Made by a program: the position numbers and the translations under genes. A stretch of 20,009 bases of DNA, taken from contig CAMOGZ010000003.1 of assembly GCA_946614405.1 (NCBI GenBank), forward strand, positions 1 through 20,009. The letters are read 5' to 3'. The number at the start of each line of letters is the position of its first letter. Position 1 is the first letter of the stretch. Shown piece by piece: positions 1 to 6,963 of the stretch. Source of the DNA: an uncultured Eubacterium sp. Lineage in GTDB: Bacteria > Bacillota > Clostridia > Peptostreptococcales > Anaerovoracaceae. The notes under the pieces were generated by a model. The model was not told where the DNA came from and searched no databases. It saw nothing but the letters and a program-made list of their open reading frames with translations.

Positions 1-801
1 TCACACCACCTGTTTTACTTCTACGTCGACGGTGACTACGTTGAAGGCGGTCATGTATTCCACCTGTTCTGCCAGGGCGTGCTGGAATGCCACGGCGCTG
101 TCCCAGATCTGGGTGTTTGCGTCCACGGCGACTTTGGCGTCCAGGTGCAGGGAGTCCGGGGCCGTATTCTCATAGACCTTCAGGACCTTTGCGATGCCAT
201 CCGTTTCCTGGGCGACGCATTTGGCGATGTCGGTGATCACGGTGTCGGAGATGAAGAACTCACCCAGGTAGCTGAAGGTGGGGCGCACCACGGTACGCTC
301 GGATTTCTCGCCACCGAAGCGGCCGCGGAAGAGACGCAGCGGGTCCATGAAGTAGCCCGCAAAGTCCCTCTTCAGCTGAGGTGTGGGTACCGGGATGACG
401 TGCTTGCCCTGGCCCACCCGCTGTTTGTTGGCCATCTTCCGTTCTTCCTCAGTGGTGATGTCCTCGATGTGGATCCGCTCGGAGATCTCAGGCAGACGCA
501 GCCGCTCAGCGATCTGCCTGGTCATGCGGTCCGACGTTCCGATGATCAGCAGGGTCTCCGGATTCAGCTGTCGGATCCGCTGGCTGACCTCCTTCTGGTG
601 GGCGTCGTCGGTGAAGAGCGCAGTCTTGATGGCGCCGATGTGCGTCTTCTGGCGCTTGGCGGAGGTGCCGGCTTCCACCCGGTTCCGGTATATGAACAAA
701 CCATCGTCGATGATGGATTCTATGCCTTTTTCATTGCACAGGGCCATGGCCTGGTAGCTTTTGCCCGTGCCGCTTTTGCCACTTAAAGAAAATACTTTCA
801 T
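1..801 (-). CDS. P-loop ATPase-like protein with Asp23/Gls24-like C-terminal domain
   Basis: A 266-residue protein that is complete in the window, with its TGA stop in the first three bases. Residues 8-15 read GKSGTGKS, a clear Walker A nucleotide-binding loop, and residues around 80-90 (ETLLIIGTSDRM) look like a following core strand. The last ~95 residues, from about 172, resemble the Asp23/Gls24 envelope-stress fold: a hydrophobic strand, then FISDTVITDIAKCVAQETDGIAKV, then alternating strands. The middle is basic. I infer an ATP-binding protein fused to an Asp23-like domain; the cellular role is not known to me. The ATG at 801 has only a weak ribosome binding site (an AAAGG lies about 15 bases upstream), but no better start is visible. 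It is divergent from the ferredoxin gene, with 77 bases between the two starts. The P-loop is certain; the Asp23 assignment is moderate. Confidence 0.7.
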   Translation of the reverse strand: MKVFSLSGKSGTGKSYQAMALCNEKGIESIIDDGLFIYRNRVEAGTSAKRQKTHIGAIKTALFTDDAHQKEVSQRIRQLNPETLLIIGTSDRMTRQIAERLRLPEISERIHIEDITTEEERKMANKQRVGQGKHVIPVPTPQLKRDFAGYFMDPLRLFRGRFGGEKSERTVVRPTFSYLGEFFISDTVITDIAKCVAQETDGIAKVLKVYENTAPDSLHLDAKVAVDANTQIWDSAVAFQHALAEQVEYMTAFNVVTVDVEVKQVV

Positions 802-802
802 C

Positions 803-831
803 TTTACTTATATTGACCTTTCTGTTATAAT
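803..831 (+). promoter_or_regulatory. Sigma-A-type promoter of the ferredoxin gene
   Basis: A perfect -10 box TATAAT lies at 826-831. A TTTACT -35 box (4 of 6 to consensus) lies at 803-808 with a 17-base spacer. Transcription would start near 838, giving a leader of about 40 bases. The nearby TTGACC at 813-818 is only 7 bases from the -10 and cannot be its partner. Confidence 0.65.
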
Positions 832-848
832 ATACACGAATTCATTTC

Positions 849-860
849 AAGACATGTCTT
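849..860. promoter_or_regulatory. 12-base perfect palindrome in the ferredoxin leader
   Basis: AAGACATGTCTT is a perfect dyad that lies about 10 bases after the predicted transcription start and a few bases before the AAGGAGGA ribosome binding site. It could be an operator for the divergent pair, or chance. No binding protein can be named. Confidence 0.3.
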
Positions 861-866
861 TTATAA

Positions 867-1049
<183 letters not shown>

Positions 1050-1106
1050 TCAGGCACATTATCTTATTCTCTGTGCAACTGCGAGCACAGATCATATGAG
1101 GTAAAC

Positions 1107-1145
1107 AATAACCGTTTCGTGAATGCGAAACGGTTATTTTCTTTC
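1107..1145 (+). terminator. Intrinsic terminator after the ferredoxin
   Basis: A perfect 13-base-pair stem (1107-1119 with 1126-1138) and a 6-base loop TGAATG are followed on the plus strand by TTTTCTTTC. In the other direction the stem is followed by GTTTACC, a poor U-tract, so it acts mainly on the ferredoxin mRNA, though it may also slow transcripts leaving rex. Confidence 0.9.
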
Positions 1146-1154
1146 TACTTCGGA

Positions 1155-1817
1155 TCAGTCTTTGGCGTTTTTCTCACCTTTTTTCTGAATGTCGTTCATA
1201 TGATATGCCAGGGAATGCAGGCTGTCTGACAGGTGCACCACTTCCAGGGCCACATGGGATGGAACCTCGATGTCGGTGGGTGCGAAATTCCAGATGCCTT
1301 TGACGCCGGCGAAGCAGAGCTTGTCTGCCACTTCCTGGGCATTGTCCTGATTGACACAGATGATACCGATGTCGATGGCATTCTTCTCTACGTATTCCAC
1401 CATTCCCTCATGGTCCAGGATCTCGATGCCGTCCAGGTCTGTTCCAATCAGGGACGGCTTGATGTCGAAGGCCGCCCAGACCTTGAACCCCTGCTTATGG
1501 AAATGAGTGTACTTGGCAATGGCCTGGCCCAGGTTACCTGCACCGACGATGACCATGCGATACTCTCTGTCCAGTCCCAGAATCGCACTGATCTCATGAT
1601 ACAGTCCCTCTACGCTGTAGCCGTAGCCCTGCTGTCCGAATCCGCCGAAGTTGTTCAGGTCCTGACGGATCTGGGATGCGGTATATCCGATCAGTGCACT
1701 GAACTCCTTGGAGGAAATCTTCTCTACGCCCTTCTTCTTAAGTTCAATCAAATATCTGCGGTATCGGGGCAGTCGCTTGATGACTGCATTCGAGATCTTT
1801 GCGTTCTTCGCTGCCAT
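1155..1817 (-). CDS. rex: Redox-sensing transcriptional repressor Rex
   Basis: A 220-residue protein matching Rex over its full length. The N-terminal winged helix includes ISSKEFSALIGYTASQIRQDL (about residues 34-54) and the typical GGFGQQGYGY linker; the C-terminal Rossmann domain has VGAGNLGQA with GxGxxG at 92-97 and ends in the domain-swap helix. Rex senses the NADH/NAD+ ratio and represses fermentation and electron-transport genes when NAD+ is high. The ATG at 1817 has AGGAG 8 bases upstream. It lies 74 bases downstream of acpP, beyond the acpP terminator. A TATGAT -10-like box exists upstream but no good -35, so the promoter is unclear. In B. subtilis rex also lies downstream of ydiF, which supports orthology. 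Confidence 0.95.
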   Translation of the reverse strand: MAAKNAKISNAVIKRLPRYRRYLIELKKKGVEKISSKEFSALIGYTASQIRQDLNNFGGFGQQGYGYSVEGLYHEISAILGLDREYRMVIVGAGNLGQAIAKYTHFHKQGFKVWAAFDIKPSLIGTDLDGIEILDHEGMVEYVEKNAIDIGIICVNQDNAQEVADKLCFAGVKGIWNFAPTDIEVPSHVALEVVHLSDSLHSLAYHMNDIQKKGEKNAKD

Positions 1818-1860
1818 TCTTCACTCTCCTCACTCTTGTCAATCATACCTGTTAAACAAC

Positions 1861-1883
1861 AACAAAACCCGCCAGATGGCGGG
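1861..1883 (-). terminator. Intrinsic terminator after acpP
   Basis: On the minus strand a CCCGCC stem, 4-base loop and GGCGGG (1868-1883) are followed by TTTTGTTGTTG. It starts 8 bases after the acpP stop, so acpP forms a short mRNA of its own. Confidence 0.85.
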
Positions 1884-1891
1884 CTCATAAA

Positions 1892-2125
1892 TTACTCATT
1901 AATATTGTCGTCTACGAATTTAACAAGATCCCCAACCATCTGGAACTTCTCAGCCTCTTCATCAGGAATCTCCAGGTCGAACTCTTCCTCGATCGCCATG
2001 ATGATCTCAACTGCGTCCAGAGAATCAGCTTCCAGATCCTTCATCAAATTTGTATCCATAGTTACCATAGACTCATCAACAGACAGCTGCTCAACGATGA
2101 TGTCTCTGATTTTTTCAAATGTCAT
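1892..2125 (-). CDS. acpP: Acyl carrier protein
   Basis: A 77-residue acidic protein with the phosphopantetheine attachment motif DLEADSLDAVEIIMAIEEEF; the serine of DSL is the prosthetic group site. It carries growing acyl chains in type II fatty acid synthesis in the cytosol. The start at 2125 is chosen over an in-frame ATG at 2191: it has AGGAGG at 2133-2138, 7 bases upstream, gives the standard family length, and the longer form would run through the promoter. The location is unusual: acpP commonly sits beside plsX/fabD, whereas here it lies between the ydiF-type ABC-F gene and rex, with its own promoter and terminator. No other fatty acid gene is visible. Confidence 0.96.
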   Translation of the reverse strand: MTFEKIRDIIVEQLSVDESMVTMDTNLMKDLEADSLDAVEIIMAIEEEFDLEIPDEEAEKFQMVGDLVKFVDDNINE

Positions 2126-2162
2126 TTTGAAACCTCCTGTACCCACATTAATTACAAGACAT

Positions 2163-2191
2163 ATTATAGAGTACCCCTGCAGTGATTGCAA
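2163..2191 (-). promoter_or_regulatory. Promoter of acpP
   Basis: On the minus strand a perfect TATAAT (2163-2168) lies 17 bases from TTGCAA (2186-2191, 4 of 6 to the -35 consensus). It sits in the gap between the ABC-F stop and the acpP start, giving a leader of about 30 bases. No terminator is visible between the ABC-F gene and acpP, so read-through is also possible. Confidence 0.7.
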
Positions 2192-2205
2192 GTATAAATT
2201 AAAAA

Positions 2206-4209
2206 TTATACATCAGTCCACTGTTCGTATAAATACTCCAGTTCTTCCTGCGCTGCTTTTACCTTTTCGTCCAGCTCCGTAAGCCGCGCAGGGTTCGACA
2301 AAACCGCAGGCTGGCACATCTCCTGCTGCATGGCTTCGATGCGCTCTTCCATCTCCTGGATCTCTTCCTCCAGCCGCTTCTGCTCCCGCTCGATTCGGCG
2401 CTCCTCGGCCTGGCGCTTCTTCTTCAGCGCCCGCTCCTCGGCTGCCGTGAGGGGCTTTCCGTTCTCGTCGGTGGGGATCATTCCCGCAGCCTCCTGGGCT
2501 TTGTGCAGGCCGTCCAGGAGGGCTTTGTTCCCGGATTTCTCCGAGAGCTCCTCGCCGATGTACTTCTTCCCGGACTCGATGGAAGCCTTCTTCTCCTCGT
2601 AGTAGTCGTAGCCGCCCACGTACTCGGTGATGCCCCCGGCGTTCAGCTCAAAGATCCGGGTGGCGATTTTGTTCAGGAAGTAGCGGTCGTGGGACACGGC
2701 GATGACCGTGCCGGGGAAGTCCGCAAGGGCGTCCTCGAATACCTCCTTGGAGTCGATGTCCAGGTGGTTCGTGGGCTCGTCCAGGACCAGCACGTTGGTC
2801 CCCGAGAGCATCAACTTCAACAAAGCCAAGCGGGCCTTCTCTCCTCCGGAGAGTGCTCCCACCTGCACAAAGGCCTGCTCCCCTGTGAACAGAAACCGGC
2901 CGAGGATCCCGCGGATCTCGCTGTCCTTATACAGACGGTAGGAATCGTGGACCTCGTCCATGACGGTTTTGCTGTCGTCCAGCATCTGCTGGCGCTGGTC
3001 GTAGTAGCCGAAGGTCACGTTGTGGCCCTTCTTCAGATATCCTTCCGAGGGGGACAGGTCTTCCATCATGATCCGCAGAAGCGTGGTCTTGCCGATGCCG
3101 TTGGGACCCACGATGCAGATGCGCTCCCCTCGCTTGATGTCGAAATTCACATTTTCAAAGAGATCCTTGCGGTTCAGGCCGAAGCCAAAGGACTTGCTGA
3201 GGCCTTCGCCGTAAAGCACATCATAGCCGCTCTGGAAATCCTGGCGGAAGTGGATCTTCATGGAACCCAGCTCCGCCTCCGGGCGGTCGATGCGCTCGAT
3301 CTGGGCCAGGCGCTTCTCTCGGGAAGCCGCCCGCTTGGCCAGATGCTCCGTGCCCCGTTCCTTGAATCGGCGGATTATGTCCTCCTGCCGGCGGATCTCA
3401 TCCTGCTGTTTGTTGTAAGCACGCAGGTCTGCTTCTCTCTGCTGGCGCTTCTTCTCGGCATACTCGGTGTAGTTGCCGTTGTATGCCTTCAGTCGGTGGC
3501 GCTCCACCTCAAAGATGCGGGTGGCCATCTGGTCCAGGAAGTACCGGTCATGGGACACCAGAACGATGGTGCCGGTGTAGGCTTTCAGGAACTGCTCCAG
3601 CCATTTCAGCATACCGATGTCCAGATGGTTGGTGGGCTCGTCCAGAAGAAGCAGGTCCGGCTTCTCCATGAGGAGGCAGGCCAGTGCCAGCCGGGTCCGC
3701 TCGCCGCCGCTGAGGGTGGAGATGCGTTTGTTATAGTATTCCTCCCCAAAGGCCATGCTGGACAGGATGCCCTTCATCTCGCTTTTATACGCAAAGCCGC
3801 CTTCTGCGGCAAACTTGTCCTGCAGATCTCCCAGCCGGGTCAGAATGCGGTGATATTCCGGAGTGTCAGCGCCGGCCATGGCCGCCACCTGATCTGAAAG
3901 GCGGTGGATCTCTTCTTCCATCTCTTCAAAGTGCCCGTAGATGCGGTGCACCTCCTCCAGCAGCGTGCTGTCCTCATCGAAGTTGTCTTTCTGTCTCAGA
4001 TATCCGATGGACAGATCTTTCGACACGTAAAAATCACCGGAATCGGCACTGTCCCGTCCGGTCAGTATGTTCAAAAGCGTGGTCTTGCCGGCGCCGTTGG
4101 CGCCCACGATCCCCACCCGGTCGCCTTCATTAATATGGAAGGAGACCCGATCCAGGATCACGTCCACACCATATGCTTTGGTGATTTCAGTTGCAGATAG
4201 TACGATCAT
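2206..4209 (-). CDS. ydiF: ABC-F family ribosome-associated ATPase, YdiF-type
   Basis: A 667-residue soluble protein with two ABC ATPase domains and no membrane segment. Walker A motifs are GANGAGKT (36-43) and GPNGIGKT (368-375); the LSGGE signatures start at 166 and 453; both Walker B motifs end LLLDEPTNHLD or LVLDEPTNHLD with the catalytic glutamate intact. The linker between them is charged and arginine-rich, and the C-terminus (about 575-667) is a predicted coiled coil. These features and the whole sequence fit B. subtilis YdiF. ABC-F proteins bind the ribosomal E site and relieve stalled or antibiotic-bound ribosomes; I infer a housekeeping role, not resistance, from the tsaD neighbourhood. 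The start at 4209 (MIVLSATEITKAYG) matches the family N-terminus; an in-frame ATG at 4281 would add 24 unrelated residues. The ribosome binding site is weak. Confidence 0.92.
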   Translation of the reverse strand: MIVLSATEITKAYGVDVILDRVSFHINEGDRVGIVGANGAGKTTLLNILTGRDSADSGDFYVSKDLSIGYLRQKDNFDEDSTLLEEVHRIYGHFEEMEEEIHRLSDQVAAMAGADTPEYHRILTRLGDLQDKFAAEGGFAYKSEMKGILSSMAFGEEYYNKRISTLSGGERTRLALACLLMEKPDLLLLDEPTNHLDIGMLKWLEQFLKAYTGTIVLVSHDRYFLDQMATRIFEVERHRLKAYNGNYTEYAEKKRQQREADLRAYNKQQDEIRRQEDIIRRFKERGTEHLAKRAASREKRLAQIERIDRPEAELGSMKIHFRQDFQSGYDVLYGEGLSKSFGFGLNRKDLFENVNFDIKRGERICIVGPNGIGKTTLLRIMMEDLSPSEGYLKKGHNVTFGYYDQRQQMLDDSKTVMDEVHDSYRLYKDSEIRGILGRFLFTGEQAFVQVGALSGGEKARLALLKLMLSGTNVLVLDEPTNHLDIDSKEVFEDALADFPGTVIAVSHDRYFLNKIATRIFELNAGGITEYVGGYDYYEEKKASIESGKKYIGEELSEKSGNKALLDGLHKAQEAAGMIPTDENGKPLTAAEERALKKKRQAEERRIEREQKRLEEEIQEMEERIEAMQQEMCQPAVLSNPARLTELDEKVKAAQEELEYLYEQWTDV

Positions 4210-4336
4210 GTCAATGTATTCTTTCTTTATTGCGGCCGGGTGGACCCGGCCCTGCTTCGCTGTCGCCAATCGGGCGCGCATATTTTTGGCACTTCACCCC
4301 TGAAAATATGCGTTTTTCGGAAAGCGGTCCGCTTTC
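4210..4336 (-). promoter_or_regulatory. Structured leader between tsaD and the ABC-F gene
   Basis: This 126-base gap is the longest in the operon and holds three inverted repeats. Read on the minus strand they are a 7-base-pair hairpin directly at the tsaD stop (4320-4336, 3-base loop), a 10-base-pair repeat CGCATATTTT/AAAATATGCG (4277-4312, 16-base loop), and a GGCCGGG/CCCGGCC hairpin (4234-4251). None has a good U-tract on this strand. No convincing -10/-35 pair is visible, so the ABC-F gene may depend on read-through. Regulatory function is an inference. Confidence 0.35.
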
Positions 4337-5352
4337 TACAGTGGCAAATTCGCATAGGCGTCCAGATGCAGGTCATCTGGGCCTTGTTTCTTATATTTAT
4401 AGTAAGCGGCGGAGGCGATCATGGCGCCGTTGTCGGTACAGAGCACCGGCTCTGGTGCATACAGTGTGATCCCGCGGGCGGCGCATGCATCGGAAAGCTG
4501 CTTCCGCAGTCTGGAGTTGGCGGCAACGCCGCCGGCCATCACCAGACGGTCCGCTTTCCGGAACTCCGCGGCCAGCATGGCTTTGTCCACCAGCACGTCC
4601 AGGATGGACTGCTGGAAGGAAGCCGCAAGGTCGGGCACGTTGATCTCCCTGCCTGCCATTTTCTCGTGATTGATGTAGTTCAGGACCTGGGTCTTCAGGC
4701 CGCTGAAGCTGAAGTCGAGGCTGTCCTTTTCGAGGTAGACCCGCTTGAAATGAATGGCCTCGGGGTCGCCGTCGCGGGCGGCCTTGTCCACTTTGGGACC
4801 GCCGGGGTAGCCCAGACCCACCACACGTGCGACTTTGTCGTAGGCTTCGCCCACGGCGTCGTCCCTGGTGGAGCCCAGGACCTGGCACTGATCGTAATCG
4901 CTGACCCACACCAGATTGGTGTGACCGCCGGAGACGATCAAAGACAGGAATGGCGGCTCCAGGTCCGGATACTGCAGATAGTTGGCGCTGACGTGGCCGT
5001 GCATGTGGTTGACCCCGATGAGGGGGATCCCCGTGGCGAAGGACAAAGCCTTGGCGGTGGCCACGCCGATGACCACGGCGCCGATGAGGCCAGGGCCATT
5101 GGTGACGCCGATGAGATCCACGTCGGAGAGCCGGATGCCGGCATCAGAAAGAGCCTGGTCCAGCACGCCGTTGATGTTCTCCAGATGATGGCGGGATGCG
5201 ATCTCCGGGACCACGCCGCCGTAGCGGGTGTGGATGGCGATCTGGGAGGAGATCACGTTGGAGAGGATCTCCCGGCCGTCTGCCACCGCGGAGATGGCGG
5301 TCTCATCGCAGCTTGATTCAATTCCTAAAGTAATAAATTTACCGTCTTTCAT
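4336..5352 (-). CDS. tsaD: tRNA N6-threonylcarbamoyladenosine transferase TsaD
   Basis: A 338-residue protein of the Kae1/TsaD/YgjD family (formerly Gcp). It transfers the threonylcarbamoyl group from TC-AMP to A37 of ANN-decoding tRNAs, together with TsaB and TsaE. Visible hallmarks are LGIESSCDETA (9-19), the metal site NHMHGH with H116 and H120, and the downstream VSGGHT, GEAYDK and YPGGP segments and VAGGVAANSRLR. Length is standard. The ATG at 5352 overlaps the rimI stop by one base (TGATG), with GGGAGAG just upstream, so translation is probably coupled; an in-frame ATG at 5394 lies inside rimI and is less likely. The gene ends with TAG in a small hairpin. Confidence 0.96.
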   Translation of the reverse strand: MKDGKFITLGIESSCDETAISAVADGREILSNVISSQIAIHTRYGGVVPEIASRHHLENINGVLDQALSDAGIRLSDVDLIGVTNGPGLIGAVVIGVATAKALSFATGIPLIGVNHMHGHVSANYLQYPDLEPPFLSLIVSGGHTNLVWVSDYDQCQVLGSTRDDAVGEAYDKVARVVGLGYPGGPKVDKAARDGDPEAIHFKRVYLEKDSLDFSFSGLKTQVLNYINHEKMAGREINVPDLAASFQQSILDVLVDKAMLAAEFRKADRLVMAGGVAANSRLRKQLSDACAARGITLYAPEPVLCTDNGAMIASAAYYKYKKQGPDDLHLDAYANLPL

Positions 5353-5825
5353 CAGGACTCTCCCGTTATGATGTTCGGGTCGCCGATGCGCCACATGATG
5401 AGGGCATCCTCCCCGTCGTCTTCGTAATAGCCCGGGCGGACTCCCGCCTCCCGGAACCCGAATTTCTCGTACAGCTTGATGGCTGCCGTGTTGCTGCGCC
5501 GCACCTCCAGGGTGTGGCTTTTGATCCCGAAGCCCTCCGTGACGCGGATCATGGACTCCATGAGGATCGATGCGATGTGGTTTCTGCGGTACTCCGGCAG
5601 CACCGCGATATTATTGATATTCCCCTCGTCGCAGATGTTCCAGACACTCATGTACCCCACGATGAGCCCGTCCATGTCGGCGACGATGTACAGCGCCTTG
5701 TCATTTCCGGTGATATCGCGAAGAATGGAATCTCTGCTCCAGGGGGTGGTGAAGCATTCCGCTTCGATGACCGCGATGGCATCCACGTCCTGCTCCATCC
5801 CTTTTCGGATGATCATTTCATTCAT
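5352..5825 (-). CDS. rimI: Ribosomal protein bS18-alanine N-acetyltransferase RimI
   Basis: A 157-residue GNAT acetyltransferase. The N-terminal IRKGMEQDVDAIAVIEAECFTTPWS and the C-terminal EVRRSNTAAIKLYEKFGF are typical of RimI, which acetylates the N-terminal alanine of ribosomal protein S18 using acetyl-CoA. The pyrophosphate-binding motif A reads YRRNHIASILM, in which the usual glycine of RxxGxG/A is histidine; the rest of the fold is intact. AGGAG lies 6 bases before the ATG at 5825, and that ATG overlaps the tsaB stop by one base (TAATG). A second ATG three codons in is possible. Its position between tsaB and tsaD is the standard one in Firmicutes. Confidence 0.92.
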   Translation of the reverse strand: MNEMIIRKGMEQDVDAIAVIEAECFTTPWSRDSILRDITGNDKALYIVADMDGLIVGYMSVWNICDEGNINNIAVLPEYRRNHIASILMESMIRVTEGFGIKSHTLEVRRSNTAAIKLYEKFGFREAGVRPGYYEDDGEDALIMWRIGDPNIITGES

Positions 5826-6553
5826 TATTTGCTCCTGAATTTGGCCATTTTGGCTTCTCTGGCGCGGGCAAGGGAGCCGTCCGCCAGTTTCTGCTCGGCC
5901 TCGGTCTTTCTCATATATAGTGGTTCGAGCTCGTTGTAGCCGCAGGTCTCGGCCTTCTCCTTCACGATGAGGGACAAAGCCTGCCGCAGTACCCGCTCCG
6001 CGGTTGGATATCGCTCTTCTTCTGCCGCCAGGGCATAGCCCTCCAGCTGATCTCCGTAGGCGTCGATGCCGTCGCCGTAGAAGATCACATCCGGCAGGTC
6101 TTTCACCGCCTCAAGGATGTCGGTGAGCATGTAGGGTCCCGGCGGGACGATGTCGCCGCCTTCTGCAGTGAACACGGCGCCGTAGACCTGCCCCCTCCGG
6201 GCATTGTAAATGGCCGCCAGGGGTCTGTCGTTGGCCTGTGCGATGAGGCGGAACTGGTCCAGGGATCCCACAGGGATCGCGGGGATGTCCAGCGCCTGGC
6301 AGATGGCCCGGGCAGAGCTCACGCCGATGCGGATGCCGGTGTAGGAGCCCGGTCCCACGGATGCCGCCACAAAGCCCAGCTGCCCGGGGCTTACGCCCTC
6401 TTCCTGCAGCAGCTGCTGGGTCATGGCCATGAGATTTCTGAGATGCCCCATGGGTTCATCCGTGATCTTCTGGGCGATGGGTCTGTCCCCGTCCAGATCA
6501 TATATGGCAACGGACCCTTTCGGTCCGGTGGTCTCGATGGCTAGAATGTACAT
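5825..6553 (-). CDS. tsaB: t6A biosynthesis protein TsaB
   Basis: A 242-residue protein of the TsaB/YeaZ family, a catalytically inactive paralogue of TsaD that dimerises with it and is needed for t6A formation. It starts with MYILAIETTGPKGSVAIYD and carries the family motif VGPGSYTGIRIGVSSARA near residues 88-104 and NARRGQVYGAVF further on. It lacks the HxxxH metal site, as expected for TsaB. The C-terminal ELEPLYMRKTEAE is also typical; the final 20 residues are basic and alanine-rich. Its start overlaps the tsaE end by 13 bases, and its stop overlaps the rimI start. Confidence 0.95.
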   Translation of the reverse strand: MYILAIETTGPKGSVAIYDLDGDRPIAQKITDEPMGHLRNLMAMTQQLLQEEGVSPGQLGFVAASVGPGSYTGIRIGVSSARAICQALDIPAIPVGSLDQFRLIAQANDRPLAAIYNARRGQVYGAVFTAEGGDIVPPGPYMLTDILEAVKDLPDVIFYGDGIDAYGDQLEGYALAAEEERYPTAERVLRQALSLIVKEKAETCGYNELEPLYMRKTEAEQKLADGSLARAREAKMAKFRSK

Positions 6554-6960
6554 TGATAGATCCGCTCTCCTTCCTGCTCGCCATATTCCATAAATACGCA
6601 GATGGTCTCATCCGGCAGGATGTCTGCGATGCGGTCCGCCCACTCGATGATGCAGACGCCGCCGGCGTGGAAATATTCCTCCGCGCCGATCTCAAACAGC
6701 TCCTCGCTGGACTCCAGCCGGTACACATCAAAATGAAATACCGGCAGCCTGCCGCTGCGGTATTCACTGACGATGGTAAAGGTCGGACTGGTGACGGGCT
6801 CGCTGACCCCCAGGCCCTCTGCGATGTAGCGGGTCAGGGTGGTTTTGCCGGTGCCCAGGTCGCCGATCAAAGCGACGACGTCGCCCGGCGCAAGGCGCCG
6901 GGCGAGGTCCAGTCCGAACTCTCTTGTATCCTGTTCATTTCGGATGGTCACATTCCTCAT
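6541..6960 (-). CDS. tsaE: t6A biosynthesis ATPase TsaE
   Basis: A 139-residue ATPase of the TsaE/YjeE family, which drives turnover of the TsaBD complex in t6A synthesis. The diagnostic Walker A GDLGTGKT is at 33-40, followed by PVTSPTFTIVSEY, the FHFDVYRL strand and IIEWADRI, all family landmarks. Length is normal. The ATG at 6960 lies 3 bases after the stop of the ECF gene, with AAGGAAG inside the end of that gene as ribosome binding site. The 3' end overlaps tsaB by 13 bases. Confidence 0.95.
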   Translation of the reverse strand: MRNVTIRNEQDTREFGLDLARRLAPGDVVALIGDLGTGKTTLTRYIAEGLGVSEPVTSPTFTIVSEYRSGRLPVFHFDVYRLESSEELFEIGAEEYFHAGGVCIIEWADRIADILPDETICVFMEYGEQEGERIYQCTF

Positions 6961-6963
6961 TGG

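Noticed and set aside
813..818. TTGACC as -35 box for the ferredoxin
   Set aside because: Only 7 bases from the perfect -10 box; the TTTACT at 803-808 has the correct 17-base spacing.
1071..1090. CTGTGC/GCACAG hairpin after the ferredoxin
   Set aside because: A 6-base-pair stem with no U-tract, 17 bases before the real terminator; no independent function supported.
2503..3897. Plus-strand open frame opposite the ABC-F gene
   Set aside because: Antisense shadow of a highly conserved gene, with no start signals.
4210..4281. N-terminal extension of the ABC-F protein from an ATG at 4281
   Set aside because: The added 24 residues do not resemble the family, lack a ribosome binding site and run through the GC hairpin of the leader.
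4277..4317. Inverted repeat followed by TTTTT on the plus strand, like a terminator
   Set aside because: No plus-strand gene lies upstream for it to terminate. The 16-base loop is large. Kept only as part of the ABC-F leader.
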